A stretch of DNA of 64,000 bases from Polyangium fumosum (lineage in GTDB: Bacteria; Myxococcota_A; Polyangia; Polyangiales; Polyangiaceae). Below, piece after piece: positions 1-9,619 of the stretch; position 1 is the stretch's first letter, and the number at the start of each line of letters is the position of its first letter. The notes below the pieces were generated by a model. It saw only the letters and a list, made by a program, of their open reading frames with translations, was not told the origin of the DNA and searched no databases. The stretch covers positions 310,001 to 374,000 of the forward strand of contig NZ_SSMQ01000002.1 of NCBI RefSeq assembly GCF_005144585.1, read 5' to 3'. Position numbers and translations under genes: made by a program.

Positions 1-210
1 CACGCCGGCGTTGTCGCCGTTCGTCATGGGAATACACGTGGTCATGTTGTGCGAGGGCGTGCACGTGAAGAGGACCTTGTAACAGGCCGACACGGCCATC
101 ACCCCGACGGCGATGTTCGGATAAGGGACCGGCGCGGGCGCGGGCATGGGCGTGAGGCACACGTCCGGAAACCCGAGATCCATTCCCATCATCTGCGTAT
201 TCGCGAACAT
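1..210 (-). CDS. PAAR-like DUF4150 protein, partial
   Basis: The reading frame starts at an ATG at 210 and runs off the left window edge without a stop, so only the first 70 residues are visible. They begin MFANTQMMGMDLGFPDVC and continue with a Pro-rich stretch (TPMPAPAPVPYPN) and several cysteines. This matches the start of DUF4150 (PAAR-like) proteins, which cap the VgrG spike of type VI secretion systems and often carry a C-terminal toxin. It starts 4 bases after the stop of the DUF3540 gene and lies downstream of vgrG in the same transcriptional direction, which supports a role in T6SS cargo loading. Whether an effector domain follows cannot be seen here. Confidence 0.75.
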   Translation of the reverse strand, partial: MFANTQMMGMDLGFPDVCLTPMPAPAPVPYPNIAVGVMAVSACYKVLFTCTPSHNMTTCIPMTNGDNAGV

Positions 211-214
211 GGCA

Positions 215-877
215 TCACCCCAGGTGGATCTGCTCGCCGTCGACCTTCACGAGCTCCTTCGCCATCACGATCGCGTGCTCGGCGCGCATGCTCAGGGTGC
301 GCTTGGCCGCGTGGTCGATGCTCTCGGCGCGGAGATTGTCCTGCTCGGTCACGACCCGATAGACGCGCTTCGCCTTCTGGAAGATCCGATCCGCGATCGA
401 ATCGAGCGCCTCGGCCACGACCTTCACCACGCCGACCTCGGCATGCACCGCGGAGCTGAAGACGCCGAGGCGCTCGGCGGACACCGCGGTGTCGGCCGCT
501 TGGATCGTGGCGCGCCCAGCGATCAGGCTGATCTCCTGCTCGGTCACGATCTCCACGCCCTCGCGCGAGAGCACGCGGACCTTGCCGGAAGGCGCCTCGA
601 TCGAGGCATCCCCTTCCAGGACGATCCGCGAGCTCGCCTCGGCGTCCCGCTCGAGCACCGCGAGCACGTATGCCGCGCCGCTCTCCAGGAGCACGACGAG
701 CACGGCGTCGCCCGCCGCCGGCGCGAGCAAACAGCTCGCGGCGCGCCGCGCGAGGAGAATGTCGTCGGCGACCTCGACCCGGATGAGCTCTCCCTCGATG
801 GCGTGCACCGTCCCGACCTCCTGGACGGCGCGGCCTCGGGGGGATTTGGCTCGCTTTCGTTGCGGCTCGATATGCAT
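215..877 (-). CDS. DUF3540 domain protein (T6SS-associated)
   Basis: A 220-aa protein, rich in Ala and Val, with no signal peptide or membrane segment. The central part (about 60-160) looks like repeated short beta strands (SRIVLEGDASIEAPSGKV, then EISLIAGRATIQAADT), resembling the VgrG-type beta-helix seen in DUF3540 proteins. DUF3540 genes usually sit between DUF2169/pentapeptide genes and DUF4150 genes in T6SS loci, which is the order here. The start at 877 is chosen because AGGAG lies at 886-890, nine bases upstream. An upstream extension in the same frame would run over the pentapeptide gene. The molecular role is unknown; help in spike or effector assembly is inferred from context. Confidence 0.75.
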   Translation of the reverse strand: MHIEPQRKRAKSPRGRAVQEVGTVHAIEGELIRVEVADDILLARRAASCLLAPAAGDAVLVVLLESGAAYVLAVLERDAEASSRIVLEGDASIEAPSGKVRVLSREGVEIVTEQEISLIAGRATIQAADTAVSAERLGVFSSAVHAEVGVVKVVAEALDSIADRIFQKAKRVYRVVTEQDNLRAESIDHAAKRTLSMRAEHAIVMAKELVKVDGEQIHLG

Positions 878-890
878 GACAAACACTCCT

Positions 891-1937
891 TCAGCTTGGA
901 ACGAAGCTCTCCGCCTTTGCGAGCTCACGATCGTCGCCCAGCGCGAGCGCACGATCGGTGAAAATGGCCTGGGTCTCCACCGTGCGGTGGAACTTGGCCC
1001 GGAACAGGGTCGCGCCGGAGAAGTCGGCCTTCGACACATCGGCGTTCGAGAAATCGGCGTACGTGAGGTCCGCGGCAGGCAGGAGTGCCCCCACGCAGCG
1101 CGCGCGGTGGAAGTTGCACTGCCCGAGCTTCGCCTTCGCGAAGTTTGCCCCCGAGAGATCCGCGTCGGCGAAGACCGCCTGATGAAAATCACCGCGACGC
1201 GCCCGCGCGGAGACGAGCTTCGCCTCCACGAAGAGCGCGTTCTTCGCGTTCACGTCGTCGAGGTTCGCACCCGAGAGATCGGCGCCCTTGAAATTGGCCT
1301 GCACGAGGTACGCGCCCGAGAGATCGGTCCCGCGGAGATCACACTCCATGAGCTGCGTCAGGCCCAGCTCCACGCCGGCGAGCGACATCCCCGCGAGGTT
1401 CGAGCCGACCAGCACGGCCGTCTCGAAGCGCGCCTTTTCCAGGACGACCTTGCGCAGATCCGTCTTGAGCACGGCCGTTTGTTTGAGCGCGCTGCGCGTG
1501 AACCGCAGCCCCGAAAGGTCACACGCGACCAGGGCCGACCGGTCGAGCACGACGTCCACGAAGCTCGCGCCTTCGAGCTTCCCTTCGAGGAGGTTCGTGT
1601 TGTGCACCTTCGTGCGCTCGAACTTCGCGCCCGCGAGGTTGCATTTGTTGAAATTCGCGAACGAGAGATTCGTGTCCTCGAATGACACGCCTTCGAGGTT
1701 GCACTCCACGAACGACGCGTGGCGCGCGTCCACGCCCGCGAGGTTCACGCCCCGCAGATCACTGCGATGCACGATGACCTCGCGCAGGTTCGCCCCCGCG
1801 AGGTTCGCCCCGGAAAACTTGCTCTCCTCGGCGATGAGGCCCCCGATGGACGCGCCCCGCAGGTCGAGCCCCGAGAAATCCAGCCGATCGAGAACCTCTC
1901 CGCGCCCGACGAGGCGCTCGAGCTCTTCCTTGTTCAC
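891..1937 (-). CDS. Pentapeptide repeat protein (T6SS cluster)
   Basis: A 348-aa protein made almost entirely of pentapeptide repeats of the A(D/N)LXX type (for example FSGANLAGANLREVI and FKGADLSGANLDDVN) from about residue 15 to 325, predicted to form a right-handed quadrilateral beta-helix. No signal peptide or added catalytic domain is visible. The start is GTG at 1937, overlapping the TGA of the preceding DUF2169 gene (GTGA), with a GGGAGGG ribosome site upstream. Translational coupling to the DUF2169-pentapeptide gene suggests the two work together. Pentapeptide proteins of this kind occur in DUF2169 T6SS operons, where the DUF2169 protein is thought to be an effector adaptor. The exact function is not known. 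Confidence 0.85.
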   Translation of the reverse strand: MNKEELERLVGRGEVLDRLDFSGLDLRGASIGGLIAEESKFSGANLAGANLREVIVHRSDLRGVNLAGVDARHASFVECNLEGVSFEDTNLSFANFNKCNLAGAKFERTKVHNTNLLEGKLEGASFVDVVLDRSALVACDLSGLRFTRSALKQTAVLKTDLRKVVLEKARFETAVLVGSNLAGMSLAGVELGLTQLMECDLRGTDLSGAYLVQANFKGADLSGANLDDVNAKNALFVEAKLVSARARRGDFHQAVFADADLSGANFAKAKLGQCNFHRARCVGALLPAADLTYADFSNADVSKADFSGATLFRAKFHRTVETQAIFTDRALALGDDRELAKAESFVPS

Positions 1938-4573
1938 GCCCCGCCCTCCCGCGAAAAGCGCACCTGGGTGACGTTCGCCGCGTCGAAGCTCGTCTTGTCG
2001 TCGCCCTTCATCCGCGCGAGATCGGCCCGGAACAGGCTCGCCCCGCGGAAATCGGCCCCGGCTACCTTGGCCTTTTGCATGACGGCGTGCATCAGATCCG
2101 CCCCTCGCAACGTCGCCTTGTCGAGGTTCGTCCGCACCCAGCGCGAATCGCGGGCGCGAATCCGATCGAGCTTCGCGCCCCGCAGATCACACTCACTCAG
2201 GTCACCCCGATCGATCTTGGCCTCCGTGAGATCCGCCTCGACGAGCGACGTCCCGCGCAAGTTCGCCTCGACGAACGTGGCTCCCTTGAACGACGCGCCC
2301 GAAAAGTCGCTCTCCTCGACGAACCGAGCATTGTCGAGCGCCGCCTTCTCCAGGTTCGCGCCCTTCGCCTTGCAACGCAAAAACACGGCCGAGACGAGCT
2401 TCGCCCCCGAAAGCCGCGCTCCCGAGAGATCACATTCGAGGAACGTCACGCCCGAGAGATCTGCCTCGGAGAAGTCCACCGCGGCGAGCTTCGCTTCGAG
2501 CAGCCGCGCGCCCGCGAGCGTGGCCCGCCGCAACACGACGTCGCCGAAGCTCGCCTCGTGGAGCGACGCGTCCGAAAGATCCGCGCCCGAGAAATCCGCG
2601 CCCGCGAGGTCGGCCTTGTCCAGCGTGGCTTGCGCGAGCGCGGCCTTGCCGAGCTTCGCGCCCGTGAGCGTGGCCGCTCCGAGGTTCGTCTCGACGAGCT
2701 GCGCCTCTTCCAGATCGGCCCCGGTGAGGTCCGCCCGCGCGAGCACCGCGCCGCCGAGCCTGGCTTTTCGCAGCACGGTCCCCCGCAGGTTCGCGTTTTC
2801 GAGCATGGCGCCTTCGAGGTCCATGCCCGAGAGATCCATTCCTTCGAGCGACGCGCCCGTGAGATCCCGCCCCGCGAGCGATTGCCCCGTCGCCCGCGCT
2901 TCGAGCACGACCGCACGCGCACGCGCCATTGGCTCGCCGACGAGCGCGCCTGCCGGCGGGAAGTGATGGGCGAACCGCTGGTACATCTCCCGCAATTTCT
3001 GCTCGGTGAACCGGAGCTTCTTCTCGAACTCGGGATCCACGAGGTACGCCTCGAACGACTCGTTCGGCGTCCCCTCGGCGCGATAGCGGGTCGCGAGGGC
3101 CCGAAGCTCGGCGAGCTGCGCATCCGCCGAGAACTTCGGCGGCCCGGCCGCCTCCGCTTGGGCCTTGCGCATCTGCTCGTCGTAATCGAGCCCGGCCGCC
3201 TCACACCGCGCGCGCACGTTCGCGAGGGCCTCCTCCCGCTGCTTCTTCACCTGCTCGCGGGCCTTCTCCATTTCCTTTTCCATCTGCTCGACGTGCTCGG
3301 CCATGTCGTCGACGTCGGGCAGCGGGGCCTCGGGCGGCAGTGCCTTCGGCACGTTCGCGTTTTTCTTGCTGTCGGGGAAATCGTCGAGGCCCTCCTCCAC
3401 CGCGGCAAGCCGCGCCTCCATACCGGCGCGCAGGTTTTTCGAGACGAGCCGCTCGGTCGTCGTCCCGGGCAACCCCACCTCGTCCGCGCGAAACGCCGCG
3501 TACGACGCGCCGATGGGCAAAAGCTCGCGGTCGCGCAGGGCATGCAAATGCCCCTTCTCCTTGTCGATGCGGCGCGCGAAGACCTCCTGGTAATACGCAG
3601 AGGAGCGCTTCTGATCCTTCGCGTCGAGCGCGCCGAGGAAATGAAGCACGTCCTTCGCGTCGTCCTCCGCGATCCGCACGACCCCGCGAAAGATCAGGAT
3701 CCCGAGCAGCGCGCCGGGCAAGAGGTGCACCGTCTCCATGCGCAACGGCACCTCGACCCATTCCTCGCCGCTGGCCTTCCGCTGGGTGAGGAACGCGCGG
3801 CCCACGACCTCGGGGACGCGGGAGACGATCCGCGCCCGCTCGGGGTGCACGTTTTCCAGCTCGATCGCCTCACCGCCCGAGAAAAACCCTTCGATGCGTT
3901 GATCGGGCGGGGCGACGTTGAAGAAGCTCCAGTCGAAATCGCTCGGCATCCCGGGCGCCTCGTTGTCGAGCCACTTCTTGTCGTACGTGCCCGAGTTCGC
4001 CCACCGCTCCGGCAAGGTGAGGTCAGCGGGACCAAACGTCGCCGGCTCGGGCCGATCCCCGGGCGCCTTCACGAGCCGCTTCGGGTTCTCCACGTTCGGC
4101 AGAAAATGCACCTCGCCGCCGCCCTCGGCCTTCTCCGGCGCAACTCCTCGGCCCACGGGGTTTTTCGTGAACCCCTTGCCGCCGAACGACCTCGACCACG
4201 TCAGCGGCATCTCGGTGAATGGCGCGGGTTGCGAGGGCACGCCGAGCTTCCAGGAGCGATCCCCGAACACGGCGAGCCGCTTGTCGACGGAGCCCACCTT
4301 GAGCCGCACCGGACAAACCGGCGCCGGACCGCCGGGCGGATACGCTTTTCCGCTGAGCAGCACCTCGCCGTTCGGCTTGGGCCGGCACACGTCGAGGGGC
4401 ACGTTCGGGCCGAGCTCCTTCGTGATGGAGAGCCAGAGCGCGGCCTCGGGGACGAGCGAGGCCTCCTCGTCGAGCGTGAAGCCCGCGAGGAGCGAGACGA
4501 CGAAATGGGGTTCGCGGCGCGCCTCGAACACGCCCGTCATGACGCCGAGGCGCAGGGGTTTGATCGTCTTCAT
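1934..4573 (-). CDS. DUF2169 domain protein with C-terminal pentapeptide repeats
   Basis: An 879-aa protein. The N-terminal half (about 1-330) matches DUF2169: it opens MKTIKPLRLGVMTGVFE and contains the family-like WSRSFGGKGFTKNPVGRG. A charged, probably coiled-coil segment follows (about 420-500, with MEKEMEKAREQVKKQREE). From about residue 560 to the end there are long runs of pentapeptide repeats (LTGASLEGMDLSGMDLEGA and similar). DUF2169 proteins act as T6SS chaperone/adaptors for effectors with PAAR-like DUF4150 domains. The ATG at 4573 overlaps the vgrG stop as ATGA, so it is coupled to vgrG. Fusion with pentapeptide repeats is a known architecture in myxobacteria and other proteobacteria. 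The effector it loads is probably beyond the left edge. Confidence 0.85.
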   Translation of the reverse strand: MKTIKPLRLGVMTGVFEARREPHFVVSLLAGFTLDEEASLVPEAALWLSITKELGPNVPLDVCRPKPNGEVLLSGKAYPPGGPAPVCPVRLKVGSVDKRLAVFGDRSWKLGVPSQPAPFTEMPLTWSRSFGGKGFTKNPVGRGVAPEKAEGGGEVHFLPNVENPKRLVKAPGDRPEPATFGPADLTLPERWANSGTYDKKWLDNEAPGMPSDFDWSFFNVAPPDQRIEGFFSGGEAIELENVHPERARIVSRVPEVVGRAFLTQRKASGEEWVEVPLRMETVHLLPGALLGILIFRGVVRIAEDDAKDVLHFLGALDAKDQKRSSAYYQEVFARRIDKEKGHLHALRDRELLPIGASYAAFRADEVGLPGTTTERLVSKNLRAGMEARLAAVEEGLDDFPDSKKNANVPKALPPEAPLPDVDDMAEHVEQMEKEMEKAREQVKKQREEALANVRARCEAAGLDYDEQMRKAQAEAAGPPKFSADAQLAELRALATRYRAEGTPNESFEAYLVDPEFEKKLRFTEQKLREMYQRFAHHFPPAGALVGEPMARARAVVLEARATGQSLAGRDLTGASLEGMDLSGMDLEGAMLENANLRGTVLRKARLGGAVLARADLTGADLEEAQLVETNLGAATLTGAKLGKAALAQATLDKADLAGADFSGADLSDASLHEASFGDVVLRRATLAGARLLEAKLAAVDFSEADLSGVTFLECDLSGARLSGAKLVSAVFLRCKAKGANLEKAALDNARFVEESDFSGASFKGATFVEANLRGTSLVEADLTEAKIDRGDLSECDLRGAKLDRIRARDSRWVRTNLDKATLRGADLMHAVMQKAKVAGADFRGASLFRADLARMKGDDKTSFDAANVTQVRFSREGGA

Positions 4574-6972
4574 GCGAGCATGAAAATGCCGACCTGGGTG
4601 ATCGTCACGCTCTGCTGGATGAGCGTGATGCTCACCGAGCCGAGCTCGGCCTCTTTCTTGACGATCTTGCCCTTCTTGAGCTCGAACTCGGCGACCTTGT
4701 CGACGAGCGACAACGTCGCGCCGAACCGGACCTCCGCGGCGAGGACGCCCTCGATCTTGCCGCCCACGAGCGACTCCACCTTCAGGCCGACGATGTTCTC
4801 GTTCTTGAGCCCGAGATAGGTCTCCGACTGCGAGCCCTTCACGCTCACCTCGCAGCCGAGCACCTCCCATTTCCACTCGGACTTGCTCTTCACGTCGACC
4901 TTGTTGGCCTCGATCAGCATGTCCTTCCCGGCTTTGATCTCCATCCCCAGCGGCGTCTCCATATTGACGCCCTCGACGCCCTTGATGTGCATCAGCCCTT
5001 TGCTCAGGAGGTCCATCGTCGCGGCGGTCGACTCGACCTTGACCAATCCCTCGCTCTGGATTTCGGTCTTGCCCTTCGTATCGAACTTCGTGTTGTTCGT
5101 CGTGACGTTGACCGTGTAATCGCCCTGCGTCGTCGTGGTCATCGTGTTCGCGGGCACGCGCGTCGTCCACGGCCCTTCCTTCACGGTGAGCGAGTAGCTG
5201 CCGTGATTCGCCGTCATGCTGATGCTCTGGTTCGCCGTGATCCCGATGCATCCGGCCCCGGTCGGGCCATACCCGACGCCCACGCCGAGCCCCATCCCGC
5301 CCCGGATGTACGATTTCCAGTCGGTCGCCACGTCGACCGTCCAGGTCCCGCCGCCCATGAGGCCCACGTCCAGATCGAAGTTCCTCCCGAAATCGAGCAG
5401 CGTGTTGTCGTCGGTCCGCAGGATGACCTCGTGACCGTCGTTCGGCGAGCCCATCCGCAGGTACGAGTTCGAATACGGCGTCGACAACGTCACGCGCTGC
5501 TGCCCGGCGAGATCCTCGAGCTCCAGCCGGTTCCTGCCGCCCGTCTGAATGACGTTTTTCGTGTGGTTGCCGCTCGTCACCGGGCTCGGCGTGAGCGCGT
5601 TCGGCACGACGCCGCTGATCACCGGACGATCCGGGTCGCCGCCGAGGAACGTGAACACCACCTCGGTCCCCTTGCGCAGCGGGAAATGAAACCCTTCGAT
5701 GCCGCCGCCGTGCGGCTGCATCATGCGCACGTACGTCGAGGCGTTGCCCTGCTTCAGGTTGCTCTCGTCGTACTTGAACTTGACGAGGTAGCGCCCCTGA
5801 TCGTCGATCTGCGCATATTCGCTGTCGGCCGCGCCGTCGATGACCCCGTTCTCCACGCCGAAGATGCGCGGCCACGGCGTGCGGGATTCGGGCCGAAACT
5901 GCGTATCGGCGGGGATGGCGTCGACCTCGACGAAGTACACCTCGTCGTGCTCGATCTCCATCAGCTCTTTCCACTGCGTATGCCCCGCGGCCTGGTTGCC
6001 GTGGTGGTGCACCTCGATCGCCAGGTACTTCTTGTTGAACGAGGCCTTCGGGTGCTCGTCGAGCTCGAAGGTGTAGCCGCTCCGCAGGTGCGAACGCGTC
6101 CCCATCGCCCGGAAGACCACCTCGCGCGCGAGCATCTCTTCGGCGCGGATCTGCGCGAGCCGCTTGCCGTCGCTCGGCGAGAAGAACCGGGCGCCGTAGA
6201 CCGTCACCTCCGCCGTCCCGTGTTGCGAGACGTTCGCCTGCCCCGACACGTCGAGGTTCGGCTTGGCGTAATCGTAGTCCTTCAGCTTGACCACCGCCGG
6301 CAGCGAGGCGTGGCGCGCCCGGAACGTGCGGAACGAGGGGCCCGCGCTGCGATCCATGCCCGTCTGCGGGAAATACCGCACCGGCGCGCCGAGCGGCTCC
6401 TCGGGGTAGGACTCCGCGTCGCAGAGGATGAGCTTCTCGCCGTTCTCCGAGTGTTCGAAATAATAATAAATGCCCTCGCGCTCCATCCACCGCGAGATGA
6501 ACGCGAGATCGCTCTCGTGGTACTGGCAGACGTGGTCTTCCTTGGCGTACCCCGAGAGCCGGATCTCGAAGTCGTCCGAGGTGAAGCCATTGTCTTCGAG
6601 GATCGCCTGGAGGATCTCGGGCACGCTCTTCTTCGTGAAGATGCGCGAGTGGCGCGAGAGCCCGAGCGTCCAGAGGCGCGGCACGATCACGGCGCGGATG
6701 AGCGATCGGCCTCCGTAGCTGTGCAGATGCTCCAGGCTGCCGAGGATCCCCGCAAAGATGTAGGGCGGCAGCTTGTCGTCCGCGCGGTCGATCACGAGCC
6801 GCGCCTTGCCGCCGATGCCGTCCGCGAGATCGATTTCCTCGCCGTCGGCCTCCTCGACCACGACCATGACCTCGAACTCGTAGGGCCGCGAGATGCCCTC
6901 CACGCCTCGAAACGTGGCGACGCGACTGTTCTCGGGAAGTGCGCTCGATTCCAGGGTGATAAGGTCTGCCAT
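4570..6972 (-). CDS. vgrG: Type VI secretion spike protein VgrG (TssI)
   Basis: An 800-aa VgrG. The N-terminal region (about 10-380) has the gp27-like base with typical VgrG stretches such as SVPEILQAILEDNGF, CQYHESDLAFISRWMEREG and IYYYFEHSE. Around 390-470 lies the gp5-like OB fold (VKFKYDES, PHGGGIEGFHFPLRKGTEV, GDPDRPVISGVVPN). The rest is a beta-helical needle with periodic short strands, and no clear C-terminal enzyme domain follows. The protein forms the trimeric tip of the T6SS tube. Start: ATG at 6972, with ribosome site GGGAGG upstream. It heads the minus-strand cassette ending in the DUF4150 protein; the core T6SS sheath and baseplate genes are not in this window. Confidence 0.95.
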   Translation of the reverse strand: MADLITLESSALPENSRVATFRGVEGISRPYEFEVMVVVEEADGEEIDLADGIGGKARLVIDRADDKLPPYIFAGILGSLEHLHSYGGRSLIRAVIVPRLWTLGLSRHSRIFTKKSVPEILQAILEDNGFTSDDFEIRLSGYAKEDHVCQYHESDLAFISRWMEREGIYYYFEHSENGEKLILCDAESYPEEPLGAPVRYFPQTGMDRSAGPSFRTFRARHASLPAVVKLKDYDYAKPNLDVSGQANVSQHGTAEVTVYGARFFSPSDGKRLAQIRAEEMLAREVVFRAMGTRSHLRSGYTFELDEHPKASFNKKYLAIEVHHHGNQAAGHTQWKELMEIEHDEVYFVEVDAIPADTQFRPESRTPWPRIFGVENGVIDGAADSEYAQIDDQGRYLVKFKYDESNLKQGNASTYVRMMQPHGGGIEGFHFPLRKGTEVVFTFLGGDPDRPVISGVVPNALTPSPVTSGNHTKNVIQTGGRNRLELEDLAGQQRVTLSTPYSNSYLRMGSPNDGHEVILRTDDNTLLDFGRNFDLDVGLMGGGTWTVDVATDWKSYIRGGMGLGVGVGYGPTGAGCIGITANQSISMTANHGSYSLTVKEGPWTTRVPANTMTTTTQGDYTVNVTTNNTKFDTKGKTEIQSEGLVKVESTAATMDLLSKGLMHIKGVEGVNMETPLGMEIKAGKDMLIEANKVDVKSKSEWKWEVLGCEVSVKGSQSETYLGLKNENIVGLKVESLVGGKIEGVLAAEVRFGATLSLVDKVAEFELKKGKIVKKEAELGSVSITLIQQSVTITQVGIFMLA

Positions 6973-7042
6973 ACGCTCGGGCGGGAGGATAGGTCACCCC
7001 CGAGCCGCATGAAAAGGGAAAACCCGCCGCCCGATCGATGCT

Positions 7043-9619
7043 TTAGAACACGCGTCGTGTGCCCATCACGGCCGCGTGCACCGCCTGCATCGCCTGCGCG
7101 ACAGCGCCCGCCTCGTCCCGCATCACGGCGAACCACCGCGCCGGCGTGAGCATCGAGTCCGGCAGGAGCCGCTCCAGCAAATCGATCGCCTCGGCCCGCC
7201 GCGAGAGATCGGATCCGCCGAAATCGGCCACCACCTCGGCGATCGTCGAGAGCACGACGATCACGGCCTCGCAATCGGACGAACGGCCCGTGGGGGCATT
7301 CTCGCCGATCTCGGCCGCCGGCGCTGGAAACCACCGCAGAAATCGCCCTTCGAGCGCGCGCCGATCCTTTTCGACCGCCTCGCGCAGCGCCCGCGACCCC
7401 TCCCCCTTCGCGGCCGTGTCCGCCGCGACCCCGAGCGCCGCCTCCGCGCGCGCCGCCTCTGCGCTCGCGTCCGCCTCCGCCGCGAGCGCTTCGATCGCCG
7501 CCGCGCTTCGTTTCTCCGCGAGCGCTCCGAGCTCGTCCACGAGCCCGCCGAGCTCGGCCCGGAGCCGCGCCGCCCGCACCTCGACCGAAAGGTCCTTCTC
7601 GTCCGGCGGACCTTCCACGTGGATCTTCGGCCCCGTGAAGAGCTTGCCCTCGCAGATCTCGACGAGCGCGTCGTCGTCGAGGAAATGATAAAAAGCCCGC
7701 TCCCCGCGCGCCCGCTGCCGCGCGACGAGCGCCCGCAGCGCCTCGTTCTCCTCCCCGAGCGCGACCACGCTCACGGCGATCGGCACATCGCCGACCTTCT
7801 CCCGCGCCGCCTGGATCACCTCCTCGCGCACCACGGCGTCGCCGTCGGTCACGAGCACGATCTGCGCCCGCGCGAGGTCCGGATCTTCCTCCTTCGCCGC
7901 CCGGATCTGCTCGAAGCTCGACAAAAGCGCATTCTCGATGTCCGTGCCGCCCTTGCGCACGGTGCCGACCACGTCGGCCATCGCCGCGATCGCTTCCTTC
8001 CCATTGCCGATCCGCGTGATCGGCCCGATCTTCTTCGTGAAGTATCGATAATGCAGCGTGAGGCGCGTCGACCGATCCCCCTCGGCGAAACGCCTCACCA
8101 GCATGCCGAGCTCCGCGAGCAGGATCGCGTCCCGCACCCGCGCGCGCGCGCCCTTCTTGCCGTCTTCCAGCATCGAGCTCGACCCGTCGAGCACGTAGAT
8201 ACGCGCCTCGCCCACGAGGCGTGTCCGCGTCCGCTTCTTGACCTCCTGCTCGACGTACCGCCGCGCGAGCAGCCGCCCCTCGGCGAGCGCGAGCAAGACC
8301 GTGCGTGGATCCTCGATGACCGCGTGCGGGACATCCGTCACGTCGCGCGCGGGCATGAGCAAAAGATCCTGCGTCGGGTGGCGGACCAGGCGCGCGCGCG
8401 TCTCGACCTCGGTCACGCGCACCGGCGCGAGCGGGACGCCGACGTCGACCGTGCCGTCGATCGCGCAAAGCGCCGCGTGCGTCTCGGCCTCGTTCTCGGG
8501 CGCGAGCCATTGCAAGGCGAGCAGGCGGTATTTTTTATCCTCGTCGCTCTCGCGCTTCGGCGCCTTCTCCTGCACGCGGCGCGCCTTCACGTACCCTTCC
8601 GCGATCGCGGTCATCGCTGCGCCGCCGAACATCTCCTCGCTCGATCGACGCAAGCCGCGCAGTTTGTCCCCTTCCAGATCCTCGCCCTCGCCGTCGCCGA
8701 GCTTCTTTCGCGCGCGCGACGACGCGGCGGAGAGCGCCTCGTCGCCGGCCGCGAGCGAGGCGCCGTCGAGCGCGACGAGCGCCGCGTGCAGCCTCTGCCG
8801 TTCGCCCCGCGCGAGCGCGTCCTTCGCCTGGTGCAAGAGCCCGCGGTGCGCCGAGAGCCCCGCGGCTTCGAGCCGATCGATCCGCGCGATCTCCATGGCG
8901 AGGTGCCGCCTGCGCACCTCCACGCCCTCCTTGCCGAGCGGAAGCGCCGCCGATGCGTCGAGCAAGAGCTTGCGCGCCGCTTCGAGCAGGCGTCGTTTGC
9001 GCGAGAGAAACTCCGTCTCGCCCCGCGCCGCGTCGAGCAGGTGATCAATCGCGAGCAGCTCGACCTCGACGAGGCGCTCCTCCTCGGCCGAAAGGGGTGT
9101 CTCGAAAAAGCTCTCGGCCGCCGCGGCGGCCGCCTCGCCTTTCCCGGCCGCGCTGGGTTTGCCCTTTTCGCCCGTTCCCCCGAGCGTGCGGGGCGTGATC
9201 GCGAGCGGCGGCGCGATCCGCACCGGATCGATCGCGGCGGCGACGCGGCGCGCGGCCTCGTTTTTCTGATCGCTCGCGGCGCGCGCCGCCCGCACCGTGA
9301 CCTCGTAGAGCCGGCGCACCCACGCGGCGTGCGCGAGCGGCACCCGCCCGTGCACCACGAGCGTTCGTTCGAGCGCGATCACGTTGTCTTCGAGCTCGCG
9401 CACGGCGCCCTTGAGCAGCTCCTCCGGCACGGGTTTGCCCCCGGGCGCGCGCAGCGCGTCGAGCAGCGCCGCGACGCGGGCCGTGCGCAAAGGCGGGCGA
9501 TACCCGAGCGCCCGAAGCAAAGGCCGCGCGAGACGCACGAGCGGGGCGCGCACGTCGTGCGGCCGCGCCGTGAGCTGCTCGATACGCTCGCCGAACGACG
9601 AGAGCACTTCGTCCGTCAT
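7043..9619 (-). CDS. VWA domain protein, ViaA-like partner of the MoxR ATPase
   Basis: An 858-aa protein without signal peptide. It is mostly alpha-helical and rich in Ala, Arg and Glu, with a von Willebrand factor A domain in the middle to C-terminal part (about 465-650). The MIDAS-like motif reads VLDGSSSM (DxSxS), with a downstream TDGD (VLVTDGDAVV). The ATG at 9619 overlaps the stop of the upstream MoxR AAA+ gene by ATGA, so the two are translationally coupled. AAA+/VWA pairs such as RavA-ViaA and MoxR-CoxE form chaperone complexes in which the VWA protein bridges to clients. Here the pair sits at the end of an operon for outer-membrane and OmpA-type proteins, so an envelope-related client is possible but only inferred. 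Confidence 0.8.
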   Translation of the reverse strand: MTDEVLSSFGERIEQLTARPHDVRAPLVRLARPLLRALGYRPPLRTARVAALLDALRAPGGKPVPEELLKGAVRELEDNVIALERTLVVHGRVPLAHAAWVRRLYEVTVRAARAASDQKNEAARRVAAAIDPVRIAPPLAITPRTLGGTGEKGKPSAAGKGEAAAAAAESFFETPLSAEEERLVEVELLAIDHLLDAARGETEFLSRKRRLLEAARKLLLDASAALPLGKEGVEVRRRHLAMEIARIDRLEAAGLSAHRGLLHQAKDALARGERQRLHAALVALDGASLAAGDEALSAASSRARKKLGDGEGEDLEGDKLRGLRRSSEEMFGGAAMTAIAEGYVKARRVQEKAPKRESDEDKKYRLLALQWLAPENEAETHAALCAIDGTVDVGVPLAPVRVTEVETRARLVRHPTQDLLLMPARDVTDVPHAVIEDPRTVLLALAEGRLLARRYVEQEVKKRTRTRLVGEARIYVLDGSSSMLEDGKKGARARVRDAILLAELGMLVRRFAEGDRSTRLTLHYRYFTKKIGPITRIGNGKEAIAAMADVVGTVRKGGTDIENALLSSFEQIRAAKEEDPDLARAQIVLVTDGDAVVREEVIQAAREKVGDVPIAVSVVALGEENEALRALVARQRARGERAFYHFLDDDALVEICEGKLFTGPKIHVEGPPDEKDLSVEVRAARLRAELGGLVDELGALAEKRSAAAIEALAAEADASAEAARAEAALGVAADTAAKGEGSRALREAVEKDRRALEGRFLRWFPAPAAEIGENAPTGRSSDCEAVIVVLSTIAEVVADFGGSDLSRRAEAIDLLERLLPDSMLTPARWFAVMRDEAGAVAQAMQAVHAAVMGTRRVF

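Noticed and set aside
1719..4819. Long plus-strand frames opposite the pentapeptide genes
   Set aside because: Composition follows the periodic pentapeptide codons on the other strand; no homology-like motifs.
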